From: Gemmatimonadota bacterium
GTDB taxonomy: Bacteria > Gemmatimonadota > Gemmatimonadetes > Gemmatimonadales > Gemmatimonadaceae
Reading direction: 5' to 3'
Length of the DNA: 64,000 nt
Assembly: GCA_021298395.1 (NCBI GenBank)
Contig: JAJTFH010000007.1
Span: 3,258 to 67,257, forward strand
The notes beneath the pieces were generated by a model that worked only from the letters and a program-made list of their open reading frames with translations, was not told the origin of the DNA and made no database searches. This document shows positions 37,504 to 46,481 of the stretch, piece by piece. Made by a program: the position numbers and the translations under genes. Each line of letters starts with the position of its first letter. Positions within the stretch are counted from its first letter, which is position 1.

Positions 37504-39045
37504 ATGAAAGATGCTCTCAAACCAGCCACCGCCGCCTTCCGGATCCAGACCTTCCCGGGTCTGCGAATCGTGCGCGCTGAGGGAAGGACGGCTCGTGAAG
37601 TCCCCATTCCGGTCGGCGTGAAGCCGGGTGTCCTGTTGGTAATCCTGGCGTTGGCCGGAGACGCAGGGATCCCACGCCCCATGGTCCGGACCTTACTCTG
37701 GCCCGACACCTCAGAGGCCAACAGCTCCAACAGCCTCCGCCAAGCGCTCTTCAGGCTCCGGCGGGCCCTCGGCTCCGAGTCCGTCGAGGACCGGGGAGGA
37801 CGGCTCTACCTTCGATTCCCCATCGCCCTCGACGTGATGGACGCGGCTGCGCGCCTCGACGGTGGGGATATCGCAGGGGCGTTGGACATCATATCCGCGC
37901 CATTCGGGGACACCCTTGACGTCGCGGGCCCGGCACTCCGTGAGTGGCTCCAGCGCTATCGACATCAGCTCGATCTACGGCTCGAGGGAGTAATTCGGGC
38001 CTGCTGGTCGCCCGACGCCTCTGGCGCCGTCCTTGCCATGCTCCAGTCGGCGTTGCCGATCGTGCGCCGGATCCTCCCCACCTCCGTCGACCTGCGCTGG
38101 ATCCAACTGGAGCTCGACGTGCGCCAAGGGGATGCGTTCGCCTTCGAGCGCCATCTGCAGGAACTACGTACCCTGCAGCGGGGCACCCCCATCGATCCCG
38201 GCGATGCCACCCGTCTTGCCGCGCTCCGTCAACGCCTGAGTGTCGGCGGCGCAGCGCCACAGCGCCCCCCCTCTTCCCTCCACGAGGAGGCTCTGCGCAC
38301 GATCATGCAGCGCCTTGCGAACGCGCCGCAGGAAGGCGGGGTGGTGTGGCTGACCGGACCAATGGGGATCGGGCGCTCGCATCTGCTCCGCGAACTCGCC
38401 TTCCGAGCGGGTCCCGCCGGTTTCCAGGTCGTTCAGCTGGAACCCGAGGATACCGTACCGAGTCGCCCCGCCTCGTGCGTCCGTGACCTCACGGTCGCGT
38501 TGCGTGCGCTCCGCGGGGCGGCGGGGCTCGACCCACGCTTCGCCCCCATGATCGAGCGCTTGGTGAGCGGGACCCCGCACCCCGCGATCGGCGAAGCCAC
38601 CGAGGCGGTCATGGACCTCGCGGTCGCGATCACAGCAGAGAGCCCGCTCCTCCTCCTCATCGACGATTGCGATCGGTACGAGGCCCGCGAGATGCGGGCG
38701 GTGCTCAGCGCCCTGGACGACCTGCGTCCCCGAGGGCTCCTCGCCGTCGCCTCGGCCTCAACAGACGTCGGGGGGAGACCGCTCGCCACGACCCCGATCG
38801 TCCTCGCCCCACTCCGCCGCGATGGCGTGCGCCAGATGGTCGATGAACTCGCACCGCTCCCGAAGACCCCATGGGGAGATGCCCTCGTCGACGGAATGCT
38901 CGCCGCCAGCGGTGGTATCCCGCGTCGCATCATTTTTCTCCTTGCCACCCTCCAACGGGAAGGGCTCCTGATCCAGCGGCAGACGGGGTGGGCACTCGGG
39001 GGCTCCCCCAGTGCCCTTGAGGAGCGACTCGGGCGGCAGACGTAG
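37504..39045 (+). CDS. SARP/BTAD-type regulator with AAA/STAND-like ATPase, short form without TM (copy 3)
   Basis: VRTLLWPDTSEANSSNSLRQALFRLRRALG; GPMGIGRS; LLLLIDDCD. Confidence 0.75.
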   Translation: MKDALKPATAAFRIQTFPGLRIVRAEGRTAREVPIPVGVKPGVLLVILALAGDAGIPRPMVRTLLWPDTSEANSSNSLRQALFRLRRALGSESVEDRGGRLYLRFPIALDVMDAAARLDGGDIAGALDIISAPFGDTLDVAGPALREWLQRYRHQLDLRLEGVIRACWSPDASGAVLAMLQSALPIVRRILPTSVDLRWIQLELDVRQGDAFAFERHLQELRTLQRGTPIDPGDATRLAALRQRLSVGGAAPQRPPSSLHEEALRTIMQRLANAPQEGGVVWLTGPMGIGRSHLLRELAFRAGPAGFQVVQLEPEDTVPSRPASCVRDLTVALRALRGAAGLDPRFAPMIERLVSGTPHPAIGEATEAVMDLAVAITAESPLLLLIDDCDRYEAREMRAVLSALDDLRPRGLLAVASASTDVGGRPLATTPIVLAPLRRDGVRQMVDELAPLPKTPWGDALVDGMLAASGGIPRRIIFLLATLQREGLLIQRQTGWALGGSPSALEERLGRQT

Positions 39046-39081
39046 CCACCGCACTGGGCGCTGAGGCTCAGCGCGGTGGCT
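39044..39081. terminator. Bidirectional terminator between convergent SARP genes, overlapping their ends
   Basis: AGCCACCGC ... GCGCTGAGGCTCAGCGC ... GCGGTGGCT. Confidence 0.6.
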
Positions 39082-42000
39082 CGACGAAATCGACCTCGAT
39101 CGCCGCGCCCTGGATGGGCGTCAGCGCCTCGTAAACGTCCCGATAGCGAATGAGGCGGCGTCCGAGGCCCGGCAGCTGTGCCTGCTGGGTGCGATACCGA
39201 CCTTGCAGGTATCGATCGAATTGGAACACCCCCTCCCGACGTAGCTCTTGGACCTGCGCCTCCGTTATGACCGTTGTCAGATCGTTCCCATCGCCCCAGA
39301 CAGGGGGGCCCGCTGCCCAATTGGTCGCCGAGAACAGATGATCGACCGAATCCTCCGCCCGGAAGAGGAGGAGAAGATGGTGGTGCCCGGGACGCCGTGC
39401 CGCTGACACCTCGAACTCCACCGTCTGCCAGGCATCGATGATCGGGCGCGGGAGCCCAGCGAGACGGATCACCGAAGTCTGGGGATCGAGCCAGGTTGGC
39501 CCCGCCCCGACCACGTAATTCACCGTGGTCTCCGGCGTGGTGTACGAGAAGGTGAGCTCCACCTCCAACGGGGTACCGACGGGGATCCGTGCGGTGAGGG
39601 TGGAGTCGAGCGTCTGTCCATTGATGACCGCGCGGATGATGCGGATGCCATCCGACGTTGGACCGATCATCCCACGAATCGGGCTGGAGGCACCCACGAT
39701 CAGCCCCGACACCTCGAAGTGGAGGTGTTGGGGCACCGGTGTCCCGTTACCGCTCGAATCCACGACGTAATCGGTCAGGGCCAATTTCTGGAACTGGGCT
39801 CGGCCATCCGTCAATTCGATGATCGTGTCGCCGATCAGCCGCGTCCCCGGCTGTCCCCGCACCCGGACCTGCCCCGAGAGACGTAGCCGACGACCGAACC
39901 CGTTGAAGACCCCGACCCGGGGCTGTACATGCAACGTGCCCAAACGGCTGGCAGGCAACGTGTCGCCAAGGGGCTCCACCTCGATCCGAAGTCGGGGCCA
40001 GAGCATGACGATGGTCACGAGGAGGGAGACGCACCCCAGCGCGACGGCGGCGGCGAACCAGGCGAGTTGGCGGCGCGACCGCCGCGCCATCCACCCCATG
40101 GCGCGGTAGAGCTGGGCCCCCCAGTCCGGCCGCCCCGACGCGACCGCGAGGCGAATCGCCAGCTGCTCCGCAGAGAGCAGATGCCCTCGATGCCATCGCC
40201 CGGATCGCGTCACGGACTCCACCAACGCCACGGCCAGTGGCAGGTCGTCACCTATCGCACAGAGCAGGGCGAGATGCTCGAGCATCGGGAGATCGAGCGC
40301 GGGTTGTGCCATCCACCAACCGACCGTCGCGCGCCGGATCTCGTTCCACGCCCTTGGACCCTCCGCCGGGCGCAACGCCTCGGCGATGGTGTCGTGGGCG
40401 AGCACCCAAGCCCCTTGACGCATGAGGATGAGTCCTCGCACCTCCAACCCATCGAGCGCAGCGCGACAGGACTCCTCGGTGGCGCCTATGGAGACCGTGC
40501 GCGCGATCTCGCAGAGCGCCAGGTCGGGGATTGCTCGTCCCCACACCGAGAGAATCTGGAGGAGCGTCCGCTCGACGTCGGTGAGGCTCCCGGCATCGAA
40601 GCTTTGGGAGTGGTATGAGGCGATCTGGTCGACGACGCGTCCGGGATCAACAGCGGACCAGACTCCGCCCGTCGTGGAAAGGATCCCCGCGTTCCGCAGT
40701 GACTGGACGACCCCGATGGTGAAGTACGGCAAACCACCAGTGATCGCGACGAGTCGATCGACAAAGGGACCCTCCCAATTCGCCCCCGTCCAACGCGCCT
40801 CGCCCTCGAGCATCTGCCGAATGGATTCGGCGGGGAGCGGGGGAAGCTCCAGCACCTCGACCCCATCGGTGCCATCGAGGATCGGGGTCCACGCCGCCAG
40901 CACGAGCAGGAGGCGAATCTCCTGCAAGGGCGGGAGGGTACGCAGAACGGCGAGGGTCTCGGCATCCAAATACTGCGCATCATCGATCAGGACCGATACA
41001 GCCCGGCGGTCCGCGATGGCCCCCGTGAGATCGAGGAGGGCGTCCATGCGCCGTCGCAAACGATCCGTCTCGCTCGCCGAGGAGAGCACGGCGACGGGAA
41101 ACAGACGGCGCAACTCCGGGAGGAACTCCACGAGGGTGGCAGCGGTCACCGGACTCACACCGAGGGCCCCGGGGAGGAGCGCGAACTCGCGGATGATCTC
41201 CGCCAACCCCGCGTACGAGACGCCCCGCATCGTCGGGCGGAGACCTATACGGATGGTGCGTGACCCACGTAACCGCAGCCGCGCATCGAACTCATCCAGG
41301 ACCCGGCTCTTCCCCGATCCCGAGACCCCCACGAGCATGACCGAGCGGCACGTCCCCCGACGCGCCTGCTCCGCTGCCGCGATCAATTCGGACAGCACCG
41401 TCTCGCGCCCCACCAAGGTGGCCCCGAGCCCCTCGAGGGAGGCGGCGTCGCGTACGCGATCCTCATCGGTCACGCGCACGCGCTCGAGCCGATCCACCAA
41501 GTCCGGTGGCAGGGTCTCCTCGCTCTGGGCGAGGTGAGTGACGAACGTCTCGATCACGCGGCGCGCATCGGAGCGTCGTCCGCCGGCGCCAAGCGCATCG
41601 AAGAGGAGACGGACGCCCTCTGCCTCCTCCGGTTCGGCCACGCGGATGGCGCGGGCTATCTCCGTGGCACGGCCGATCTCGTTCGTCTGCAGCGCCGCCG
41701 AGACCCCGCCCTGCATCTCCTCGAGGAACAGCTGCCGGAGCCGGACTCGCTCCACCCCCGCCCAGCGCTCGAACACCGCCCCCGCGCGGGGCTCTTCCGC
41801 GAGGAAGGAACCCCGGTACAGGGTCATCACGCCGTCGACATCGTGACGCCGCACCGCGTCGAGGAAGCGCTCGTGATCCGTCTCTACCGCCCCGGGGGCC
41901 AGCTCCACCGTCTCCCGCGTGGCGATCAGGGCTGACTCGCCCAAGAGGCGATGCAGCGAGGCGATCGCCTGACGGAGTGAGGCGCGGGCCTTCTCCGGCG

Positions 42001-42184
42001 CTTCATCGCCCCAGAAGAGATCGGCCAGCTCGGCTCGACGCTGCGGGCGCTCATCGCGGATGGTGAGATGCAGGAGGAGGGCCAGCAGCTTCCCCGCCCG
42101 ATAGACCGTCTCGGCCGTCCCGTCCTCGTGCACGCGCTCGAGGAGGAAGTCGCCGAAGGTCCGGATCTGCAGGGGTGCAGTCAT
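39068..42184 (-). CDS. SARP/BTAD-type transcriptional regulator with STAND-like ATPase, TM and C-terminal domain (copy 2)
   Basis: ELADLFWGDEAPEKARASLRQAIASLHRLLG; GVSGSGKS; VSVLIDDAQYLD; TM LAWFAAAVALGCVSLLVTIVML; tail homologous to copy 1. Confidence 0.85.
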   Translation of the reverse strand: MTAPLQIRTFGDFLLERVHEDGTAETVYRAGKLLALLLHLTIRDERPQRRAELADLFWGDEAPEKARASLRQAIASLHRLLGESALIATRETVELAPGAVETDHERFLDAVRRHDVDGVMTLYRGSFLAEEPRAGAVFERWAGVERVRLRQLFLEEMQGGVSAALQTNEIGRATEIARAIRVAEPEEAEGVRLLFDALGAGGRRSDARRVIETFVTHLAQSEETLPPDLVDRLERVRVTDEDRVRDAASLEGLGATLVGRETVLSELIAAAEQARRGTCRSVMLVGVSGSGKSRVLDEFDARLRLRGSRTIRIGLRPTMRGVSYAGLAEIIREFALLPGALGVSPVTAATLVEFLPELRRLFPVAVLSSASETDRLRRRMDALLDLTGAIADRRAVSVLIDDAQYLDAETLAVLRTLPPLQEIRLLLVLAAWTPILDGTDGVEVLELPPLPAESIRQMLEGEARWTGANWEGPFVDRLVAITGGLPYFTIGVVQSLRNAGILSTTGGVWSAVDPGRVVDQIASYHSQSFDAGSLTDVERTLLQILSVWGRAIPDLALCEIARTVSIGATEESCRAALDGLEVRGLILMRQGAWVLAHDTIAEALRPAEGPRAWNEIRRATVGWWMAQPALDLPMLEHLALLCAIGDDLPLAVALVESVTRSGRWHRGHLLSAEQLAIRLAVASGRPDWGAQLYRAMGWMARRSRRQLAWFAAAVALGCVSLLVTIVMLWPRLRIEVEPLGDTLPASRLGTLHVQPRVGVFNGFGRRLRLSGQVRVRGQPGTRLIGDTIIELTDGRAQFQKLALTDYVVDSSGNGTPVPQHLHFEVSGLIVGASSPIRGMIGPTSDGIRIIRAVINGQTLDSTLTARIPVGTPLEVELTFSYTTPETTVNYVVGAGPTWLDPQTSVIRLAGLPRPIIDAWQTVEFEVSAARRPGHHHLLLLFRAEDSVDHLFSATNWAAGPPVWGDGNDLTTVITEAQVQELRREGVFQFDRYLQGRYRTQQAQLPGLGRRLIRYRDVYEALTPIQGAAIEVDFVEPPR

Positions 42185-42215
42185 CGGGAGGGGGGGATCC
42201 CGCGAGGCGCGAGGT

Positions 42216-43094
42216 CTAGGAAAGCAGGGCGTCGACCGAGGCTCGTCCCTCGGCGTCGAGTGGGAGCAACGGGAGTCGCGGCACCCCACCGGCACGACCG
42301 ACGACATCGAGCGCGTATTTCACTCCGGGCACGCCGAGCTGACCCACGATCACCTGCGCCATCGGCTTGAGGCGCGCCTGCGCCTCGGTGCCACCCGCGA
42401 CATCGCCGCCGCGATGCGCCGCGAGCACCGCGCGGGTGCGTGCCGCCGCGAAGGTCGAGACGGCGAGGATTCCGCCGCGCGCCCCGGCGACCAGCGCCTC
42501 GTGGAAGACGACGCCATTCCCGGTCAGGACGGTGAACGACTCCCCCTGCGCGCGCAGGAACCCCGCGAGCATCTGCGCATCCCCCGAGCTGTCCTTGATC
42601 CCGATCACGTTCGCATGCGCCGCCATCTCCGCGACGAACTCGGCGCTCAGCGCGAAGTGCATGTACTTCGGGATGTTGTAGAGGATCACCGGTACCGGCG
42701 AGGCATCGGCGACACGGTGGTAGTGCGCGCGGAGCGCCTCGACCGTCATCGCATTCGCGTAGTAGTGCGGCGCGACGACGAGCACAGCGTCGGCGCCGGC
42801 AGAGGCGGCATGCACGCAACGGGCGATGCACTGCTTCGTGGATTCGGCGCCCGTCCCCATCACGAGCCAGCGCTCGCGCGGGACGAGATCCCGCGCCACC
42901 GTCAGGAGCGAGGCGCGCTCCTCCTCCGTGAGCAACGCCGCCTCCCCTGTGGAGCCCGCGACGACGATCCCATCCAACCCATCGGCGAGATGCGCACGGA
43001 GATTCGCGGCAAAGCCGTCGAGATCGAGCGCCTCGCTCCCCGCGACGAACGGGGTGGTGACTGGGGCGAGGATCCCACCAAGGGTCTTGGTCAT
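42216..43094 (-). CDS. dapA: DapA/HOGA-family aldolase (4-hydroxy-tetrahydrodipicolinate synthase-like)
   Basis: GIVVAGSTGEAALLTEEER; PVILYNIPKY; VIGIKDSSGD. Confidence 0.82.
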   Translation of the reverse strand: MTKTLGGILAPVTTPFVAGSEALDLDGFAANLRAHLADGLDGIVVAGSTGEAALLTEEERASLLTVARDLVPRERWLVMGTGAESTKQCIARCVHAASAGADAVLVVAPHYYANAMTVEALRAHYHRVADASPVPVILYNIPKYMHFALSAEFVAEMAAHANVIGIKDSSGDAQMLAGFLRAQGESFTVLTGNGVVFHEALVAGARGGILAVSTFAAARTRAVLAAHRGGDVAGGTEAQARLKPMAQVIVGQLGVPGVKYALDVVGRAGGVPRLPLLPLDAEGRASVDALLS

Positions 43095-44074
43095 GCGAGT
43101 CCCATCCGGTCGCGCACCGTGGTCATCGTCTCGCGGGCGACGGCGCGCGCGCGGTGCGCCCCGTCAGCGAGGAGGGCATCGACCCGCTCGGGCTCGGCCG
43201 CGAGTACGGCCGCCCGCTCTTGGATCGGCGCCAACTCCGCGGTGAGATGCTCGTGCAAGACCTGCTTGCACTCGATGCATCCCCACTGCGCGCCACGACA
43301 CTTCGTCTCCACCTCCGCCACCACCGCGGCGGGGGAGAAGGCGCGGTGGAGTTGGTAGATCGTCTTGCACCGCTCCGGTTCGCCCGGATCGGTCTTGCGA
43401 AGACGGGCGGGGTCGGTGACGGCGGGGCGCAACTTGTCCCAGACGACGGTCGGCGGATCGAGGAGGCTGATCGTGTTGCCGAGCGACTTCGACATCTTCG
43501 CCTGCCCATCGAGCCCGACGATGCGGCGCGTCGGGGTGAGGCGCGGCTGCGGTTCGGGGAAGTAGGGCGCATCAGGGGAGAATCGCGCGTTCCAGTTCCG
43601 CGCGACGACGCGCGAGAGCTCGAGGTGCTGTACCTGATCCTCTCCCACCGGGACGATGTCGGCCCGATACAGGAGGATATCCGCTGCCTGGAGCACGGGA
43701 TAGTTCAGCAGCCCCGCCATCACCTGCTCCTGCTTGCTCGATTTGTCCTTGAACTGGACCTGCCGCTCGAGCTCCCCCAACGGGGTGATCGTGTTGAAGA
43801 TCCAGGCGAGCTCGGTGTGCTCGGGGACGTCGGACTGGACGAAGATCGCCGCCCTGGCCGGATCGAGCCCGGAGGCCAGCAGGGAGATCGCCATCTCCCG
43901 GGTCCGGCGCCGGAGCTCCTCGGGCGTGTAAGGGACGGTGATGGCGTGATAGTTTACGATGCAGAAGAACGACTCCTGCTCGTGCTGCAGCGCGACCCAG
44001 TTCTTGACCGCTCCCAGGTAGTTGCCGATGTGGAGCTCGCCCGAGGGCTGGATCCCGCTGAAGATGCGTGCCAT
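43091..44074 (-). CDS. trpS: Tryptophanyl-tRNA synthetase
   Basis: RIFSGIQPSGELHIGNYLGAVKNW; KMSKSLGNTI. Confidence 0.96.
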   Translation of the reverse strand: MARIFSGIQPSGELHIGNYLGAVKNWVALQHEQESFFCIVNYHAITVPYTPEELRRRTREMAISLLASGLDPARAAIFVQSDVPEHTELAWIFNTITPLGELERQVQFKDKSSKQEQVMAGLLNYPVLQAADILLYRADIVPVGEDQVQHLELSRVVARNWNARFSPDAPYFPEPQPRLTPTRRIVGLDGQAKMSKSLGNTISLLDPPTVVWDKLRPAVTDPARLRKTDPGEPERCKTIYQLHRAFSPAAVVAEVETKCRGAQWGCIECKQVLHEHLTAELAPIQERAAVLAAEPERVDALLADGAHRARAVARETMTTVRDRMGLA

Positions 44075-44080
44075 CACCGG

Positions 44081-44109
44081 AAGGTACGGGACGACCAATG
44101 GGCATTCAA
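44081..44109 (-). promoter_or_regulatory. Candidate sigma70-type promoter of trpS (near-leaderless)
   Basis: Minus strand TTGAAT-17 bp-TACCTT, 6 nt before ATG. Confidence 0.55.
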
Positions 44110-44943
44110 CGGGAGCGCGGGGCGCTCCTCGACCTGATCACGCGGGCCGCCGAGGCGGGGGCCGCGATCATCCGTGAGGGGGCGGGCCGCCTCGGGACGA
44201 TCGACTGGCAGTCCAAGGGGCCGGGGGACTTCGTCTCCGAGGTCGACCTCCGCACCGAGGCGGCGATCCTCGCTCGCCTCCGCCCCGCCCTCCCCGGGGT
44301 CACCGTCCTCGCCGAGGAATCGGCGTCGAGCGTGGGAGCCGAGGCCCGTCAGGGGCTCTGCGTGGTGATCGACCCCTTGGATGGGACCACGAACTTCCTG
44401 CACGGTTTCCCGGAGTACGCGGTCTCGATCGGCGTGCTCGAGGACGGCGCCCCCGTGGCCGCCGTGGTCCTCCATGTGCCGCGGAACGAGCGCTTCACCG
44501 CCATCCTCGGCGCCGGCGCCTTCGTGGATGGCCGCCCCTGCCGCGTCTCCACCATCACCGACCCGCAGCGCGCCCTCCTCGGCACCGGGTTCCCTTTCAA
44601 GGATCCGCACGACATCCCACCCTACCAACTCCAGATGTCGCGTGTGATGGCCGGGGTCTCCGGCGTGCGACGTCCTGGCGCGGCGAGTCTCGATCTCGCG
44701 AGCGTCGCTGCCGGCCGCTTCGAGGCCTTCTGGGAGACGAGGCTCTCTCCCTGGGACTTCGCCGCCGGGATGCTCCTCGTCACCGAAGCGGGCGGGATCG
44801 TCTCCACCGTCGATGGCGAACCGTTGGACCCAACGCAGCCGAGCAGTGTCCTCGTGGGCAATCCCGTGATGCACCCCTGGCTGCGCGAGCGGCTGCACGA
44901 TCCCCTGTACTCCCCCTCTCCCGTCGTCCCACCTCCCGCCTGA
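44098..44943 (+). CDS. Inositol monophosphatase family protein
   Basis: VTVLAEESAS; VVIDPLDGTTNFLHGFPEYAVSIG; SPWDFAAGMLLVTEAGG. Confidence 0.93.
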   Translation: MGIQRERGALLDLITRAAEAGAAIIREGAGRLGTIDWQSKGPGDFVSEVDLRTEAAILARLRPALPGVTVLAEESASSVGAEARQGLCVVIDPLDGTTNFLHGFPEYAVSIGVLEDGAPVAAVVLHVPRNERFTAILGAGAFVDGRPCRVSTITDPQRALLGTGFPFKDPHDIPPYQLQMSRVMAGVSGVRRPGAASLDLASVAAGRFEAFWETRLSPWDFAAGMLLVTEAGGIVSTVDGEPLDPTQPSSVLVGNPVMHPWLRERLHDPLYSPSPVVPPPA

Positions 44944-44949
44944 TCCCGC

Positions 44950-46470
44950 ATGTCCTTCGTCGAGTGCGTCCCCAACTTCTCCGAGGGCCGTCGCCCCGAG
45001 GTCATCGCCGCCATCCGTGACGCCATCGCCGGCGTCCCCGGCACGGTGGTCCTCGATGTCTCGAGCGATCCCTCGCACAATCGCACCGTGGTGACCTTCG
45101 TCGCCCCGGTGAGCTCGGCCGCCGATGCCGCCTTCGCCGGGATCGCGACCGCCGCGACACTGATCGATCTGAATACGCATCAGGGCGAGCACCCGCGCCT
45201 CGGCGCCACCGATGTCTGTCCCTTCATCCCCCTCGAAGGGACCTCGATGGAAGACTGCATCGCCCTCGCGCGCACCTTGGGCGAGCGCGTCGGGAAGGAG
45301 CTCGCGGTCCCGGTCTTCCTCTACGAGCGCGCTGCCTCACGCCCCGATCGCGTGAACCTCGCTGACATCCGACGGGGCGAGTTCGAGGGGGCCAAGACGT
45401 CCATCGGCACCGATCCCAATCGTGTCCCCGACTTCGGCCCTAACGCGATCCATCCCACCGCCGGTGCGACCGTGATCGGCGCGCGTCCCTTCCTCGTCGC
45501 CTTCAACGTCTACCTCGGCGGGAAGGAGCACCTCGCCATCGCCAAGGCGGTCGCGAAGGCGGTGCGCGGCTCGTCGGGCGGACTCAAAGGGGTGAAGGGA
45601 CTCGGTCTCGAGGTCGATGGCCAGGCGCAGGTCTCGATGAACTTGGTCGACCTCGACGCGACCCCGCTCCACCGCGCCTACGAGATGGTGAGGATGGAGG
45701 CCGAGGCGCTCGGCGTGACGCCGACGTGGAGCGAGGTGGTGGGGCTCGTCCCCGAGCGCGCCCTCTTCGAGACGGCGGCGCGCCACCTCCGCTGGCGCAC
45801 CTACTCCCCCGATCTCGTGCTCGAGCGTCAGGTGCGCTCGGCTGCCTCCGGTGGCGTCTCCCTCGCCGGGTTCGTCAGTGAGGTCGCCTCGAACGCGCCA
45901 GTGCCAGGGGGCGGTTCCGTCGCCGCGCATGCCGGTGCCCTCGGCGCCGCCCTCGCGCAGATGGTCGCGGGGCTCACCGTGGGCAAGAAGAAGTACGCCG
46001 CGGTCGATGCCGAGATGCAGGCGATCGCGATCCGCGCGGCGTCCCTCGTGCGGCGCCTGGGCGAACTTCGCGTGGAGGATGCACAGGCCTACGCCAGCGT
46101 GAGCGCGGCGTATCAACTGCCGAAGGAGACACCAGAGCAGCAGACCGTACGCGAGGCCGCGATCCAGGCGGCGCTGGTCGGCGCCGCGAAGACCCCGCTC
46201 GAGACGGCGCGCTGCTGTGCCGAGGTCGCCGCCCTCGCCGCCACCTGCGCCGAGCAGGGGAACACCAACGCGGCGAGCGATGCCGGTGTCGCGGCGCTGA
46301 TGGCGGAGGCCGCCTGTCGCGGCGCGACGTACAACGTGCGGATCAATGTGGTGGCGATGCCCGATCGTGCGGCGGGGGCCCCCCTCGCGGCCGAGGCGCA
46401 GGCGCTCGTGGCGCGGTGTGCCGCCGATGCCGCACGGGCCACGGCGGCGGTGGAGCGGCAGCTCGCGTAA
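44950..46470 (+). CDS. ftcD: Fused glutamate formimidoyltransferase / formimidoyl-THF cyclodeaminase
   Basis: FVECVPNFSEGRRPEVIAAI..SDPSHNRTVVTF; C-terminal VPGGGSVAAHAGALGAALAQMVAGLT. Confidence 0.93.
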   Translation: MSFVECVPNFSEGRRPEVIAAIRDAIAGVPGTVVLDVSSDPSHNRTVVTFVAPVSSAADAAFAGIATAATLIDLNTHQGEHPRLGATDVCPFIPLEGTSMEDCIALARTLGERVGKELAVPVFLYERAASRPDRVNLADIRRGEFEGAKTSIGTDPNRVPDFGPNAIHPTAGATVIGARPFLVAFNVYLGGKEHLAIAKAVAKAVRGSSGGLKGVKGLGLEVDGQAQVSMNLVDLDATPLHRAYEMVRMEAEALGVTPTWSEVVGLVPERALFETAARHLRWRTYSPDLVLERQVRSAASGGVSLAGFVSEVASNAPVPGGGSVAAHAGALGAALAQMVAGLTVGKKKYAAVDAEMQAIAIRAASLVRRLGELRVEDAQAYASVSAAYQLPKETPEQQTVREAAIQAALVGAAKTPLETARCCAEVAALAATCAEQGNTNAASDAGVAALMAEAACRGATYNVRINVVAMPDRAAGAPLAAEAQALVARCAADAARATAAVERQLA

Positions 46471-46481
46471 GTGACGCTCGC

